Origin: an uncultured Hymenobacter sp.
GTDB lineage: Bacteria; Bacteroidota; Bacteroidia; Cytophagales; Hymenobacteraceae
NCBI GenBank assembly: GCA_913776615.1
Contig: CAJYPK010000016.1
Coordinates: 1-64,000, forward strand
Length of the DNA stretch: 64,000 bases
Reading direction: 5' to 3'
Below, in pieces: positions 17,801 to 24,082 of this stretch. The position numbers and the translations under genes are program-made. Positions within the stretch are counted from its first letter, which is position 1, and the number at the start of each line of letters is the position of its first letter. The notes under the pieces were generated by a model. The model did no database searches and was not told where the DNA came from. It worked only from the letters and a program-made list of their open reading frames with translations.

Positions 17801-18405
17801 ACGCTACCTCGGAGTTTTCGGGCAACGCCCCGGTGAAGCTCAACCAGCCGCTGCCCGTGGTGCTGGCTACCTTCACGGCGCTCGCCGCCGACCGGGCCGC
17901 TCAGCTGACCTGGACTACGGCCAGCGAAATCAACAGCGCGTACTTTACGGTAGAGCGCAGCCTCGACGGCATCACCTACGCGGAGGTAAGCCGCGTCGGT
18001 GCCCAGGGCAATAAGCAGACGACTACCACGTATGCCTACCCCGATGCCAACGCGGCCAGTCTGCTGCCCGCGGGCCAGTCGCTCTACTATCGCTTGCGCC
18101 TCACCGACCTGGACGGCAGCTACAGCTACTCCTCGGTGCGGACCGTAAGCTTTGGTCCGGCAACTCAGCTGGCCTTGTATCCTAATCCCGCAACTGCCGC
18201 CACTCTGCTCGATTTGGGGGCGCTGCCCGCCGGCGAGGCTTGCCAGGTGCGCGTGTTCGACGCGGTGGGCCGGCTGGTGTGGGCCACCCCCGCCACCGGG
18301 GCTACGTCGTTGCCGCTGCCCGCTCAGCAGTGGGCCACTGGTATCTACTTAGTGCAGGTTAGCACCAAGAATTCCAATCAGACGCTCCGGTTGGTGCGGG
18401 AGTAA
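11875..18405 (+). CDS. Giant multidomain secreted protein with T9SS sorting domain
   Basis: This 2176-residue protein starts with a signal peptide (about 1-24). A PA14-like domain follows (about 40-215, with GLFAEYYSGTFQ and FTMQGDDGAYLFLG). Two DUF11-like beta-sandwiches come next (about 345-590), then a long Gly/Asn/Ser-rich region (about 780-1110) and a third DUF11-like domain (about 1135-1255). After these are an SdrD-B-like domain (RIFDDVNYGGG, about 1260), a DAGPGSLRQFI segment (about 1437) leading into a right-handed beta-helix (about 1600-1840), and a C-terminal type A sorting domain (LYPNP at about 2100). The last domain directs export by the type IX system and surface attachment or release. 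An adhesive or matrix role is inferred from the domains. The frame is open throughout. Confidence 0.9.
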   Translation: MRVFLSNLIIAWVLLARPLAALAQPAGCTSTYTSTGTTPGGASGLFAEYYSGTFQAQPGYSESSPNTFFTTTAVGQSGVTGTPINYQSPAAGGYVAFPVNVPPASGSAGTPTTFSARFRGSVYLKAGAPYTFTMQGDDGAYLFLGKEATLANPTPNNAFIKSSGGSATNRFVAPTTGLYDVQLIYGQYSGTSILRLDYAGGPDGLGQQRVALSALCAGPSGIDYTTTNLTPTANNVTNGQLYANGSQAALNAGFSGYDADGTITGYTITSLPAQGQLLYNANATGAANYQPITTPFTLTPANLGRLVYKTPTAASGSFTFQYQAVDNAGASGYLATYTLPVATASADLSSTLASPATAPQGSLVYFTVSFANAGPATVSDAAVTIQLPTGLTGISLSNSGNYNSGTGVASWPTFSISPSGSGTRSIAFTMPGTAVSGTSNITSALFTDPNSSNNQGTAYTGPTQVADVSVAISGPVRVVTSQSITYTVVTTNLGPSAATGVAPAAQLDAGLTGVVVSNGGVYNATNGQVSWPTSTSLGVGAFLAYTVKFNASATAGTSYAGVASASSTTANGDPAATNNDGSTGQAQITTQVISTTAATTECINPEVPDPGYVAVPNSYYPGLGTASAGSNSLSVGPVLNTGSQKAIVPGDLVVIMQMQGAELNTTNTDAYGDGIDNNNAAAGNLQNSNFRAGLYEYAVVSSFAGGTLTLTSNLINTYVSADASSTQGQQRYQVVRVPRNGGLTLTGNVTGPRWNGLTGGVVVLDVSGTLNFNGKNIDMAGRGFRGGAGQQLSGASGIANTAYRHSNTLSTDANKGEGTAGTPRYLNDPDNFAAYRAGTASTPFLDTQASGLLPASLSDGYPGGDRARGAPGNAGGGGTDGTPSDNSQNTGGGGGANAGRGGRGGNGWNSNSPSGGYGGADFTQATPSRLIMGGGGGAGTTNNGTVATPTSTYPGNAGVPGAGSTSADGTPTGGFTSSGSAGGGIVIVRATSVSGAGTIDVSGTDVPFVPNNDGSGGGGAGGSVLLLVNAANGNPNSTVLQNIKVLANGGKGGSNTGGGSPHGPGGGGAGGLIFASSMLASGTASNPSPNGTTFGFESYGSGVGAADQGQSQTGITRADVPNQISGCPADVVTTLSSSASPTNTAAPSTSVTFTLTSTNVGPGTALNVAPALTLVPNLPAAAFTSLGGGSYNPTTGVVTFPVTSQLTSGSTLTYPVTFTMPGQTVIGTGASSSDGDLDPRTANNDGTSPDAQVRVEPIFDIAGRIFDDVNYGGGAGRPYATAEASARNSGVSVGVDGSATGSAGTTVELYDGNGLLAATTTSGPDGLYGFSGIVSSSGTSYTVRVVGATVKSARRPAASGVAPVQTFRATNGTDDTERVGGEAPELLDAPANTGSQPLGDLFVAGTSQPQSVAMVTFGSTPQVTGVDFGFNFSTIVSTRDAGPGSLRQFITNANALPNLTLAQEASSNGGAAPAAGTETSIFMISDGQVHPGLRAGLTNQLTSDGVASIVLNPALSGGLPALTDEHTTITGYTQTSNVGNTNLTADLGSGNPSGGLGTTGTTLDKVTSPEVQLTVNAPGSAGSEIGLTLRGGSQAVTGLAIYGFGRTAGSLTGADLYVTGNAVTGTVISGNVLGTSATSWSDPGSGTRSPGSGIVLGNFSSSAVGAVAATISNNLVGYHGGSGIQNLASGSPTTLLIQDNEIRGNGLADGTAAGLHLGGYGGQVTGNLLVANQGAGLDLQGSAGTATIGGNTVSGNGLAGVATAGIRLDGTANVISQNILRGNAGAGVLGMSSAAVNTISRNSIYGNGTLGIDLMTSGDDPQRGTSTYVTRNASGKTASSGGNGLQNFPILRQVALRSGILYVQGWAPAGSRVELFLADPAASAFGQGRTYLATRTEGATSAAGNSLTAGQDFNTATGGYTGTINGLDQGSESSTNWYEFRITMSQLPSAVQAALNSTSTPAYLTATASRASGSNYATSEFSGNAPVKLNQPLPVVLATFTALAADRAAQLTWTTASEINSAYFTVERSLDGITYAEVSRVGAQGNKQTTTTYAYPDANAASLLPAGQSLYYRLRLTDLDGSYSYSSVRTVSFGPATQLALYPNPATAATLLDLGALPAGEACQVRVFDAVGRLVWATPATGATSLPLPAQQWATGIYLVQVSTKNSNQTLRLVRE

Positions 18406-18428
18406 TAATACAGGATAGATGCCACCCG

Positions 18429-18488
18429 CTTGGGGGTGGGGGAGTAGACTCGCCGCACTGTCGGCACAGTCGCTTCCCCACCCCCAAG
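18429..18488. terminator. Long hairpin after the giant gene
   Basis: CTTGGGGGTGGGG (18429-18441) pairs perfectly with CCCCACCCCCAAG (18476-18488) around a 34-nt loop, about 25 bp past the stop. It lacks a T-run, so it may be a transcript-stabilising stem rather than a classical terminator. Confidence 0.5.
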
Positions 18489-18533
18489 TGCATTATCGGC
18501 TCTGGGAAGCACCCCAAGAAGTCACTGGCGGTT

Positions 18534-18570
18534 ACTGGCGCGAGTTTAACGCAGCGTAACTCGTGCCAGT
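18534..18570. repeat. Family D hairpin
   Basis: ACTGGCGCGAGTTTAACGC is followed by an inverted GTAACTCGTGCCAGT. The same unit recurs at 42988-43080 and 51462-51686. Confidence 0.8.
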
Positions 18571-18652
18571 GCCGCCCGTGCAGCGGGCCAGCAGCCCCCG
18601 GTAGCCAAAGAAATCAGCGGCGCTATTTTAATCCAGTGCACCATCCACCCAA

Positions 18653-18660
18653 TACCTTCG
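18653..18660 (+). promoter_or_regulatory. Possible -7 box for the cytochrome gene
   Basis: TACCTTCG differs from TAnnTTTG by one base and lies 27 nt before the ATG at 18688. No -33 box is clear. Confidence 0.3.
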
Positions 18661-18687
18661 TAGGTGCATCCGTAACGTTTGCTTTCT

Positions 18688-19395
18688 ATGAAAAAACTTA
18701 TTGAGAAGCACCCGCTGGCCATTCGCTGGTTTCACTGGGTTAATTTCCCGGTGCTGCTGCTCATGATTTGGAGTGGCCTCTGGATCTATTGGGCCAACGA
18801 CGTGTACCGCATTGGCTGGGGCGATACTACGCTTTACAAATTCTTCCCGCAGTCGTTCTACGACATGGTGCACCTCGACCACAAGCTGGCCCAGGGCATG
18901 GCCTGGCACTTCGTGCTGATGTGGGTCTTCTTCCTCAACGGCCTGCTCTACGTGCTGTACACCCTGTTCTCGGGCGAGTGGCGCTACCTGCTGCCCAACC
19001 GCCACTCCTTCCGCGAGGCGGGGCAGGTTATCCTGCACGACCTGGGCCTGCGCAAGGCCGCCCCGCTGGTGCAGAAGTACAATGGAGCCCAGCGCCTGGC
19101 CTACACGGCCGTTATCCTGATGGGCGTGGGCTCGCTGCTCACGGGGCTGGCCATTTATAAGCCCACGCAGTTTGGCTGGCTTACGCAGGGGCTGGGCGGC
19201 TACGAGGCGGCGCGGGTGCAGCACTTCGTGCTCACCCTCGGCTACGTGCTATTCTTTGTGGTGCACGTGGCTCAGGTGGGCCGCGCCGGCTGGAATAATT
19301 TCCGCTCAATGGTAGCCGGCTTCGAAGTGGCCGACGTACCCACTGGCCCGGCCGGTGCCCCGCTGGCCCGGCGCGAACCCGATTCCCGCGCCTGA
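18688..19395 (+). CDS. Cytochrome b (b561/b6-type) membrane subunit
   Basis: This 235-residue protein has about four membrane helices. Candidate haem ligands are the His residues in HPLAIRWFHW, the pair in MVHLDHKLAQGMAWHF, and those in QHFVLTLGYVLFFVVH near the C-terminus. Such subunits pass electrons between the quinone pool and a periplasmic oxidoreductase. The next gene, 27 nt downstream, encodes a sulfite-oxidase-fold molybdoenzyme, so the two probably form one redox complex. The ATG at 18688 is preferred over the TTG three codons upstream. Confidence 0.8.
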   Translation: MKKLIEKHPLAIRWFHWVNFPVLLLMIWSGLWIYWANDVYRIGWGDTTLYKFFPQSFYDMVHLDHKLAQGMAWHFVLMWVFFLNGLLYVLYTLFSGEWRYLLPNRHSFREAGQVILHDLGLRKAAPLVQKYNGAQRLAYTAVILMGVGSLLTGLAIYKPTQFGWLTQGLGGYEAARVQHFVLTLGYVLFFVVHVAQVGRAGWNNFRSMVAGFEVADVPTGPAGAPLARREPDSRA

Positions 19396-19422
19396 TTGTT
19401 TATCCGCTAGCTTATTCGCTTC

Positions 19423-20286
19423 ATGGCCCTGGAACCTACGTCTACTTCCGCGCAAGAAATTCCCCCGCACCCCTCGCCCGACGGCGCAAACCTGACGCTG
19501 CCGCCCGGCTCGCCCCTGGCCCGCGAGGCCGCGCGCCGCACCCGACGCTCGTTTATCGGCCTGGGGCTGGCGGGGTTGGGCGGCGTGCTGGGCTGGCGCT
19601 ACCTGCTCAACGCGCCCGATGCTGATGGCATACCCGCGCCCTTCCGCCGCGTGCTCGATGCTAATGGCCGCCTTTCGGCCGCCTACTTCCGCGAAACCCG
19701 GCTGGCTCCCGAGTTTGCCAAAAGTATGGCCGTGCGCGAAGTGCGCACCAACGGCAGCGCCGGCCTGGAATCGGATATCGACCTCGCCGCCTGGCGACTG
19801 GCGGTGCAGCCCTACGGCGGCGGCAAACCCCAGAAGTTCACTTTGGCCGACATCAAGGCCCTGCCCCGCGTAGAAATGACTACCCAGCTCAAGTGCATTG
19901 AGGGCTGGAGCATTATCGTAAACTGGACCGGGGCGCGCTTCGCCGACTTCCTGGCCAAGTACCCGCTGGCCAGCCGCAGCGGCCAGCCGCTCACAGACAT
20001 CGCCCGCCCACCCGCCGACCTCGCGCCCTACGTCAGCCTCGTCACGCCCGACGAAGAATATTACGTGGGCCTCGACATGCCCAGCGCCATCCACCCGCAA
20101 ACTCTGCTTTGCTACGAGATCAACGGCCAGCCCCTGAGCCTGGAGCACGGTGCCCCGCTACGCCTCGTCACGCCCCTCAAGTACGGAATCAAGCACCTCA
20201 AGCGCATCGGTACCATCGCCTTCGCCGACACCCGCCCCGCCGACTACTGGGCCGAGCAGGGCTACGACTGGGACGCGGGACATTAG
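19423..20286 (+). CDS. Molybdopterin-dependent oxidoreductase (sulfite-oxidase/MsrP fold)
   Basis: This 287-residue protein has a twin-arginine signal (RRTRRSFIGLGLAGLG at about 36-51), so it is exported folded. TTQLKCIEGWS holds the conserved Cys (residue 158) that ligates the molybdenum. The C-terminal half has VTPLKYGIKHLKRI, typical of the family. Partners in other bacteria reduce methionine sulfoxide or oxidise sulfite; the substrate here is unknown. It is paired with the preceding cytochrome b. The TAG stop is followed directly by the family B repeat GTGAGATGG. Confidence 0.82.
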   Translation: MALEPTSTSAQEIPPHPSPDGANLTLPPGSPLAREAARRTRRSFIGLGLAGLGGVLGWRYLLNAPDADGIPAPFRRVLDANGRLSAAYFRETRLAPEFAKSMAVREVRTNGSAGLESDIDLAAWRLAVQPYGGGKPQKFTLADIKALPRVEMTTQLKCIEGWSIIVNWTGARFADFLAKYPLASRSGQPLTDIARPPADLAPYVSLVTPDEEYYVGLDMPSAIHPQTLLCYEINGQPLSLEHGAPLRLVTPLKYGIKHLKRIGTIAFADTRPADYWAEQGYDWDAGH

Positions 20287-20368
20287 GTGAGATGGTGAGA
20301 TAGTGAGGTGGTGAGTAAGATGATACACCATTTCACCACCTCACTATCTCACCATTTCGCTATCTCAC
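20287..20368. repeat. Family B inverted repeat between convergent genes
   Basis: GAGATGGTGAGATAGTGAGG and its continuation (20289-20314) pair almost perfectly with 20332-20357. Short TCAC-rich copies follow to 20368. The left end touches the TAG of the molybdoenzyme. The right end supplies the TGA stop (20365-20367) of the opposing gene. Confidence 0.85.
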
Positions 20369-20760
20369 ACCACCACCCGGATTTCGTAGTGTTCAGTACC
20401 TGAGCCGTCGGGGTTGGGGGTGCGCCAGGCGCCTACGCGGCTGGGGCCGTAGCCGAGGTTGACTTTTACCCACTCGTCGCGGGTGGGTAGCAGGGCCAGA
20501 ATTTCCTGTTTGAGGTGGTCGAGGTCGGCTTGGGCGTCGTCGCGGCGCTGTTGCAGCTCATCGGCGTGCTGGTCGAAAGAGCCGGTGGGCGGGCGCTGCT
20601 CGAAGGCGGCGGCCGAGGCAGCTACTTCGGCGTCGTGCGTTGCCTCGTTGTGCTCGGCAATGGTGAGTGTGCGCAGCTCTTTTTCGGCCGCGAGGTAAGC
20701 TTCTACTTTTTCTACCAAGGGCTGACGATCGGGAGCAAGGTAATCGAGGTTGGAGGCCAT
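20365..20760 (-). CDS. Hypothetical helical protein
   Basis: I do not recognise this 131-residue protein. It has no signal peptide or membrane segment. A charged, mostly helical N-terminal 90 residues (including LVEKVEAYLAAEKEL and HADELQQRRDDAQADLDHLKQ) suggests a coiled coil. The C-terminus (VNLGYGPSRVGAWRTPNPDG) looks like a small beta hairpin ending EHYEIRVVV. The stop codon lies in the family B repeat. Codon use matches the neighbours, so it is probably a real gene. Confidence 0.65.
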   Translation of the reverse strand: MASNLDYLAPDRQPLVEKVEAYLAAEKELRTLTIAEHNEATHDAEVAASAAAFEQRPPTGSFDQHADELQQRRDDAQADLDHLKQEILALLPTRDEWVKVNLGYGPSRVGAWRTPNPDGSGTEHYEIRVVV

Positions 20761-20918
20761 CTTTTAAGGTGATTAGGTGATGGAGTGAGGAAGTGAAAGG
20801 TGTAAGGAAAGCAGGGGCCGTGGGTTGGCCGGAAGCGGATAGCCATGAGTTGGAACGAGTTGCTTGCCTGACACCGGCTCACTAGCTTCCTTATCGTGCT
20901 GGCAGCGAAATCAGTTAC

Positions 20919-20936
20919 ATCCGTTAAATCTGCGGT
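20919..20936 (-). repeat. Family A tip (solo, truncated)
   Basis: Read on the minus strand, the stop TAA of the DUF2256 gene runs straight into CCGCAGATTTAACGGAT. Only the tip of family A is present and there is no inverted partner. Confidence 0.75.
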
Positions 20937-21094
20937 TATGGCTCCGCACCAGTTTTCTTATTGCGCTGGCAGCGTTCGCTGCAATACTTTACTTCCGGCC
21001 AGTTGTTGCGCCATTTCTTGCGGTACTCGAAGGGCAGGCCACAGGTAGCGCAGATTTTAGTGGGGAGCTGGCCTTTTTTGAGCGAAGCAGCCAT
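20936..21094 (-). CDS. DUF2256-type small zinc-finger protein
   Basis: This 52-residue protein (MAASLKKGQLPTKICATCG) carries CATCGLPFEYRKKW and a second pair in YCSERCQ. This Cys4 arrangement with an FxYRKKW motif is characteristic of DUF2256 proteins; the function is unknown. I start at the ATG at 21094. The open frame upstream is a shadow of the divergent methyltransferase gene, whose start lies 96 bp away. Confidence 0.8.
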   Translation of the reverse strand: MAASLKKGQLPTKICATCGLPFEYRKKWRNNWPEVKYCSERCQRNKKTGAEP

Positions 21095-21190
21095 GGGGCG
21101 GGGGAGAAAGCAAAACGCGCCGGACCTTTGCCGGCCGGCCAGGAGGTGTTTACGTTTAAAAGTGCCCCGCTGGCCATTCGCGCCCCTTAT

Positions 21191-21943
21191 ATGCCTCACC
21201 AAGCCCCCGACATTCTCGGCCAGGCCCTGCTCGACTACCAGCACGGCCACCACAGCGCCGCCCTCACCGTGCAGTGCAGCGCTGCTGAAGATGAACAGCT
21301 ACCCGCTGCCTACTTGTTTCGTACCCTGCTGGCCATGCCCGAGCTAGAGCGCCAGGCCCTCGACGAGTGCCGGGGCCGCGTGCTCGACCTCGGGGCCGGG
21401 GCGGGCTGCCACGCCCTGGAGCTGCAAAGCCGGGGCTTCACCGACGTGCGCGCCATCGACCACTCAGCCGGGGCCGTGCAAGTGATGCAAGCCCGCGGTG
21501 TGCAGCAGGTAGCCCAGCACGACGTCTTCGCGCCCCGCGGGAAAGACGAGCGCCCCTACGATACCATTTTGCTGCTCATGAACGGTATCGGCCTGGCTGG
21601 CACTCTCGAAGGGCTGGACAAGTTTCTGGCCCACGCCCGCACCCTGCTCGCGCCCGACGGCCAGATTCTGGCCACTTCTTCCGACATCAGCTACCTCTAC
21701 GAAGACGAGGACGGCGCGCTGGTTTTCGACCTCAACGGCCCGTACTACGGCGAAGTCACCTATACCTTCGAGTACAAAGGCCAGGTCGGCGAACCTTTTC
21801 CCTGGCTGTTTATCGATGCTTCACTGCTCGAAGATGCCGCCCGGCAGGCGGGCTACGAGGTTGAGTTTTTGGGTGAAGACGAGGCCGGGCAATACCTGGT
21901 GCGCCTGACGCTGGCCGGGGGCTTCGAGCCGGTAATTAATTAA
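21191..21943 (+). CDS. Class I SAM-dependent methyltransferase
   Basis: From the ATG at 21191 (MPHQAPDILGQALLDYQHG) the protein has 250 residues. RVLDLGAGAGCHALEL is motif I for S-adenosylmethionine binding. RAIDHSAGAVQVMQARG contains the acidic residue at the end of beta 2, and YDTILLLMNGIGL is motif IV. The substrate is unknown. In-frame codons upstream of 21191 overlap the divergent DUF2256 gene and are rejected as coding. The thioesterase gene follows after 17 nt, so the two are probably co-transcribed. Confidence 0.82.
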   Translation: MPHQAPDILGQALLDYQHGHHSAALTVQCSAAEDEQLPAAYLFRTLLAMPELERQALDECRGRVLDLGAGAGCHALELQSRGFTDVRAIDHSAGAVQVMQARGVQQVAQHDVFAPRGKDERPYDTILLLMNGIGLAGTLEGLDKFLAHARTLLAPDGQILATSSDISYLYEDEDGALVFDLNGPYYGEVTYTFEYKGQVGEPFPWLFIDASLLEDAARQAGYEVEFLGEDEAGQYLVRLTLAGGFEPVIN

Positions 21944-21960
21944 TAACAAGCTTCCTCAAC

Positions 21961-22368
21961 ATGCCACATAGCCAGGAATACACCGTGCGGTGGGCCGAAT
22001 TGGACCCCAACGGCCACATGCGCCACTCTGCCTACGCCGACTTTGCCGCCGACCAGCGCGTGCACTGGCTGGCCAGCGCCGGCTTCGACGTGCGCAAGTT
22101 TGCCGAGCTGCGCATCGGCCCCATCCTCTTCCGCGAAGAAACCAAGTACCTCAAGGAATTGCACGGCGGCGAGAAAATCAAAGTCGAAGGCCGCGTCACG
22201 GGCGGTACGCCCGACGGGGCCCGCTGGACCATCGAGCACGCCATCTACAAGGCCGACGGCCGCCTGGCCGCCACCGTTACCGTCGATGGGGCCTGGCTCG
22301 ACCTCGATCGTCGTAAGCTCACCGTACCGCCCACCGAGCTGGCCCAGGCCATGGCCGTGGAAGAATAG
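21961..22368 (+). CDS. Hotdog-fold acyl-CoA thioesterase family protein
   Basis: This 135-residue single hotdog domain has VRWAELDPNGHMRHSAYADF, the 4HBT signature in which the Asp of ELDPNGHM is catalytic, followed by RIGPILFREETKYLKEL. The length is typical of YbgC/FadM-like thioesterases. The C-terminal region LDLDRRKLTVPP also fits the family. It sits 17 nt after the methyltransferase, and a strong terminator follows at 22391-22448. Confidence 0.82.
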   Translation: MPHSQEYTVRWAELDPNGHMRHSAYADFAADQRVHWLASAGFDVRKFAELRIGPILFREETKYLKELHGGEKIKVEGRVTGGTPDGARWTIEHAIYKADGRLAATVTVDGAWLDLDRRKLTVPPTELAQAMAVEE

Positions 22369-22390
22369 CCTCCGACGTTGTCAGTCGCAC

Positions 22391-22448
22391 AAAAGGCCCG
22401 GCCGGGCGACGCTCATTATGCATAAGCGTTGCCCAGCCGGGCCTTTTT
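22391..22448. terminator. Long bidirectional terminator
   Basis: AAAAGGCCCGGCCGGGC and its inverse GCCCAGCCGGGCCTTTTT are the ends of a nearly perfect palindrome centred on TTATGCATAA. It serves the thioesterase (plus) and lies 26 bp past the stop of the convergent lipoprotein gene. Confidence 0.88.
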
Positions 22449-22474
22449 CAATTGCTCGTTGGCAGAGTTAGCCG

Positions 22475-23020
22475 CTATTTTTTCAGCAAGGCGGCGTGCT
22501 CTTCCTCAATTTTTTTGTGGTCAGCCACGAGCTGCTGGTGCTCATCCTGCATTTTCTGATCCTCGGCCCTCATTTGGTTGTGGTCGGCCAGCATTTGGGC
22601 GTCGGTCATGCTGCCAGCGGCGTGCTTGCTTTCCAGCTCGGCGTGGCGCTTCAGGATGGCCTCGTGCTGCGCTACGATTTCCTTGTGGCGGGTAATAATT
22701 TCGGTGTGACGCTTTTCCAAGGCTGCGAAGGCCGGGGTAGTGGCCTTGCCAGCCGCTTTGGCTGCGGCGACGGCCTGCTGGTGGTCGGCTTCCATTACGG
22801 AGTCGGCGGCGGCCATCGTGCGGTGGTCAGCTTCCATCTTTTGGTGGTCGGCCACGAGTTGCGCGTGGGCGGGCGACGATTTGGTACTCGCCGTGTCGGT
22901 GGTCGCGGTGGTGGGGCTTTCAGTGGTAGTGGTCGCGGTGGTCGTGGCTTTGTCACCGTCGCCGCAGCCGGTAAGAACAGCGGTCAGGGCCATAGCCCCC
23001 AGTAAAGCAATTTTTTGCAT
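22475..23020 (-). CDS. Lipoprotein with a heptad-registered histidine stripe
   Basis: This 181-residue protein has a lipobox (LTAVLTGC, Cys19) and a Thr-rich linker (about 25-49), then an almost wholly helical region. Histidines fall exactly every seven residues in two blocks. The first is 52, 59, 66 and 80, with Asp at 73. The second is 105, 112, 119, 126, 133, 147, 161, 168 and 175, with Asp at 140 and 154. Many repeats read ADHxxM or xxHxxI. The register puts a His/Asp stripe along one face of a coiled coil, which suggests metal binding or pH-sensitive assembly. No enzyme domain is visible. A family name cannot be given. Confidence 0.8.
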   Translation of the reverse strand: MQKIALLGAMALTAVLTGCGDGDKATTTATTTTESPTTATTDTASTKSSPAHAQLVADHQKMEADHRTMAAADSVMEADHQQAVAAAKAAGKATTPAFAALEKRHTEIITRHKEIVAQHEAILKRHAELESKHAAGSMTDAQMLADHNQMRAEDQKMQDEHQQLVADHKKIEEEHAALLKK

Positions 23021-23268
23021 GCGTAAAAAAATTATTTGAAACTACGTTGCAAATAAAGCTAAAAATACTGGATGGCTGGCAAGATTGCTTTTTAACACTG
23101 AGTTGTTTGTTATAAATTGTATCATGTCTGCAAGCTGCCGAGGTAATAACACTGGCTAATGGCTGGCTGTTGTTGCGCAATCGACTCAATGTTGCAGGTG
23201 CGGGAAATGGCAAGGAAAGCCACGCGCAAAGTCGCTCCCGCCAGTGGCATGCCCGGTAGGCGCCAGCC

Positions 23269-23811
23269 TTATTTCAGCGCTTTGCTGATGCGATTGAGCT
23301 GCTGCTGATGGTGTAGTGTGTGGTCCAGCACCGAGGCCACCGTTTGCCCAATGGTGAGCCAGCCCGCCCGCGGGTGCCGAAATACCGTGTGCCGCAGCTT
23401 GGTGCCCGGAAACTCGTGCAACACCTGCTCCAGCTCGCGGCGCACGCCAGCCCACTCGGCCCGGAGTGCGGGCAGGGGCGCAATGGTTTCGGGGGCCGGG
23501 GGCGGCGGCAGCGTCGGCGGCACTTTGAACTTGAGGCCCGGCACGCGCAGCGCCAGGCGCAGCAGCAGCGCCCGTACCTGGTGCTTGAGGGTACCCAGCC
23601 GCCACTGGCTGTGGTCGGCCGCCAGGGCGTGGCGCAGGGCCGCCACAATCTTTTTTTCGGCCGTGAGCAGGTGGTGAATTACCTGCGCCGCCGCCCACTG
23701 GCCGGGTACCGGCGGCGTGTGCGAGCGCGGCCCCAGGGCCTCGGCTGAGGTAAGGGCGCGCTCGGTGGCCAGGTCGAGCTGCTCCATCAATAGGTGTAAA
23801 CGGTTGGTCAT
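23269..23811 (-). CDS. DinB/YfiT-like protein
   Basis: This 180-residue protein is a predicted four-helix bundle. It has AAQVIHHLLTAEKKI and a C-terminal DHTLHHQQQLNRI; the spaced histidines are the expected metal ligands of DinB-superfamily proteins, many of which are thiol transferases. GWLTIGQTVASVLDHTLHH is the strongest match. I use the ATG at 23811 (MTNRLHLLMEQ); the longer frame runs into a degenerate family A repeat at 23847-23880. It is transcribed alone. The 23021-23268 spacer shows nothing I can name. Confidence 0.75.
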   Translation of the reverse strand: MTNRLHLLMEQLDLATERALTSAEALGPRSHTPPVPGQWAAAQVIHHLLTAEKKIVAALRHALAADHSQWRLGTLKHQVRALLLRLALRVPGLKFKVPPTLPPPPAPETIAPLPALRAEWAGVRRELEQVLHEFPGTKLRHTVFRHPRAGWLTIGQTVASVLDHTLHHQQQLNRISKALK

Positions 23812-23846
23812 GGTTGCTGAGGGAAGCGGGTGGGAGGGGAGAGAAG

Positions 23847-23880
23847 GACCACAGATTGAACGTGCTAAACGAATTGCGCC
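23847..23880 (+). repeat. Degenerate family A unit
   Basis: ACCACAGATTGAACGTGCTA and the following GAATTGCGCC match the family A tip with several substitutions. It lies 36 bp upstream of the DinB-like start in the orientation seen upstream of ppx, which suggests an eroded copy. Confidence 0.55.
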
Positions 23881-24082
23881 AGGTGTGCGGGTGTGGAAGT
23901 AGCGCAAATGCCTGCTAAGGCAGCAGATTATGCAGGGGGCGCGTAGATTTGGTCGGAGGGCAGAAGGCCAGCGAGCAATTAGCAGCGGGCAATTTCCTTT
24001 GTAGTAGGTCGAAGGACCTTCTGCAAAATTCGTGCAACCCCCGTACTGGTCTTTTGGCCCTTCGTTTTAAGCTGCTTGCTCC

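Noticed and set aside
20864-21190. 109-residue extension of the methyltransferase
   Set aside because: Overlaps the opposite DUF2256 gene and a family A tip; the methyltransferase fold starts after 21191.
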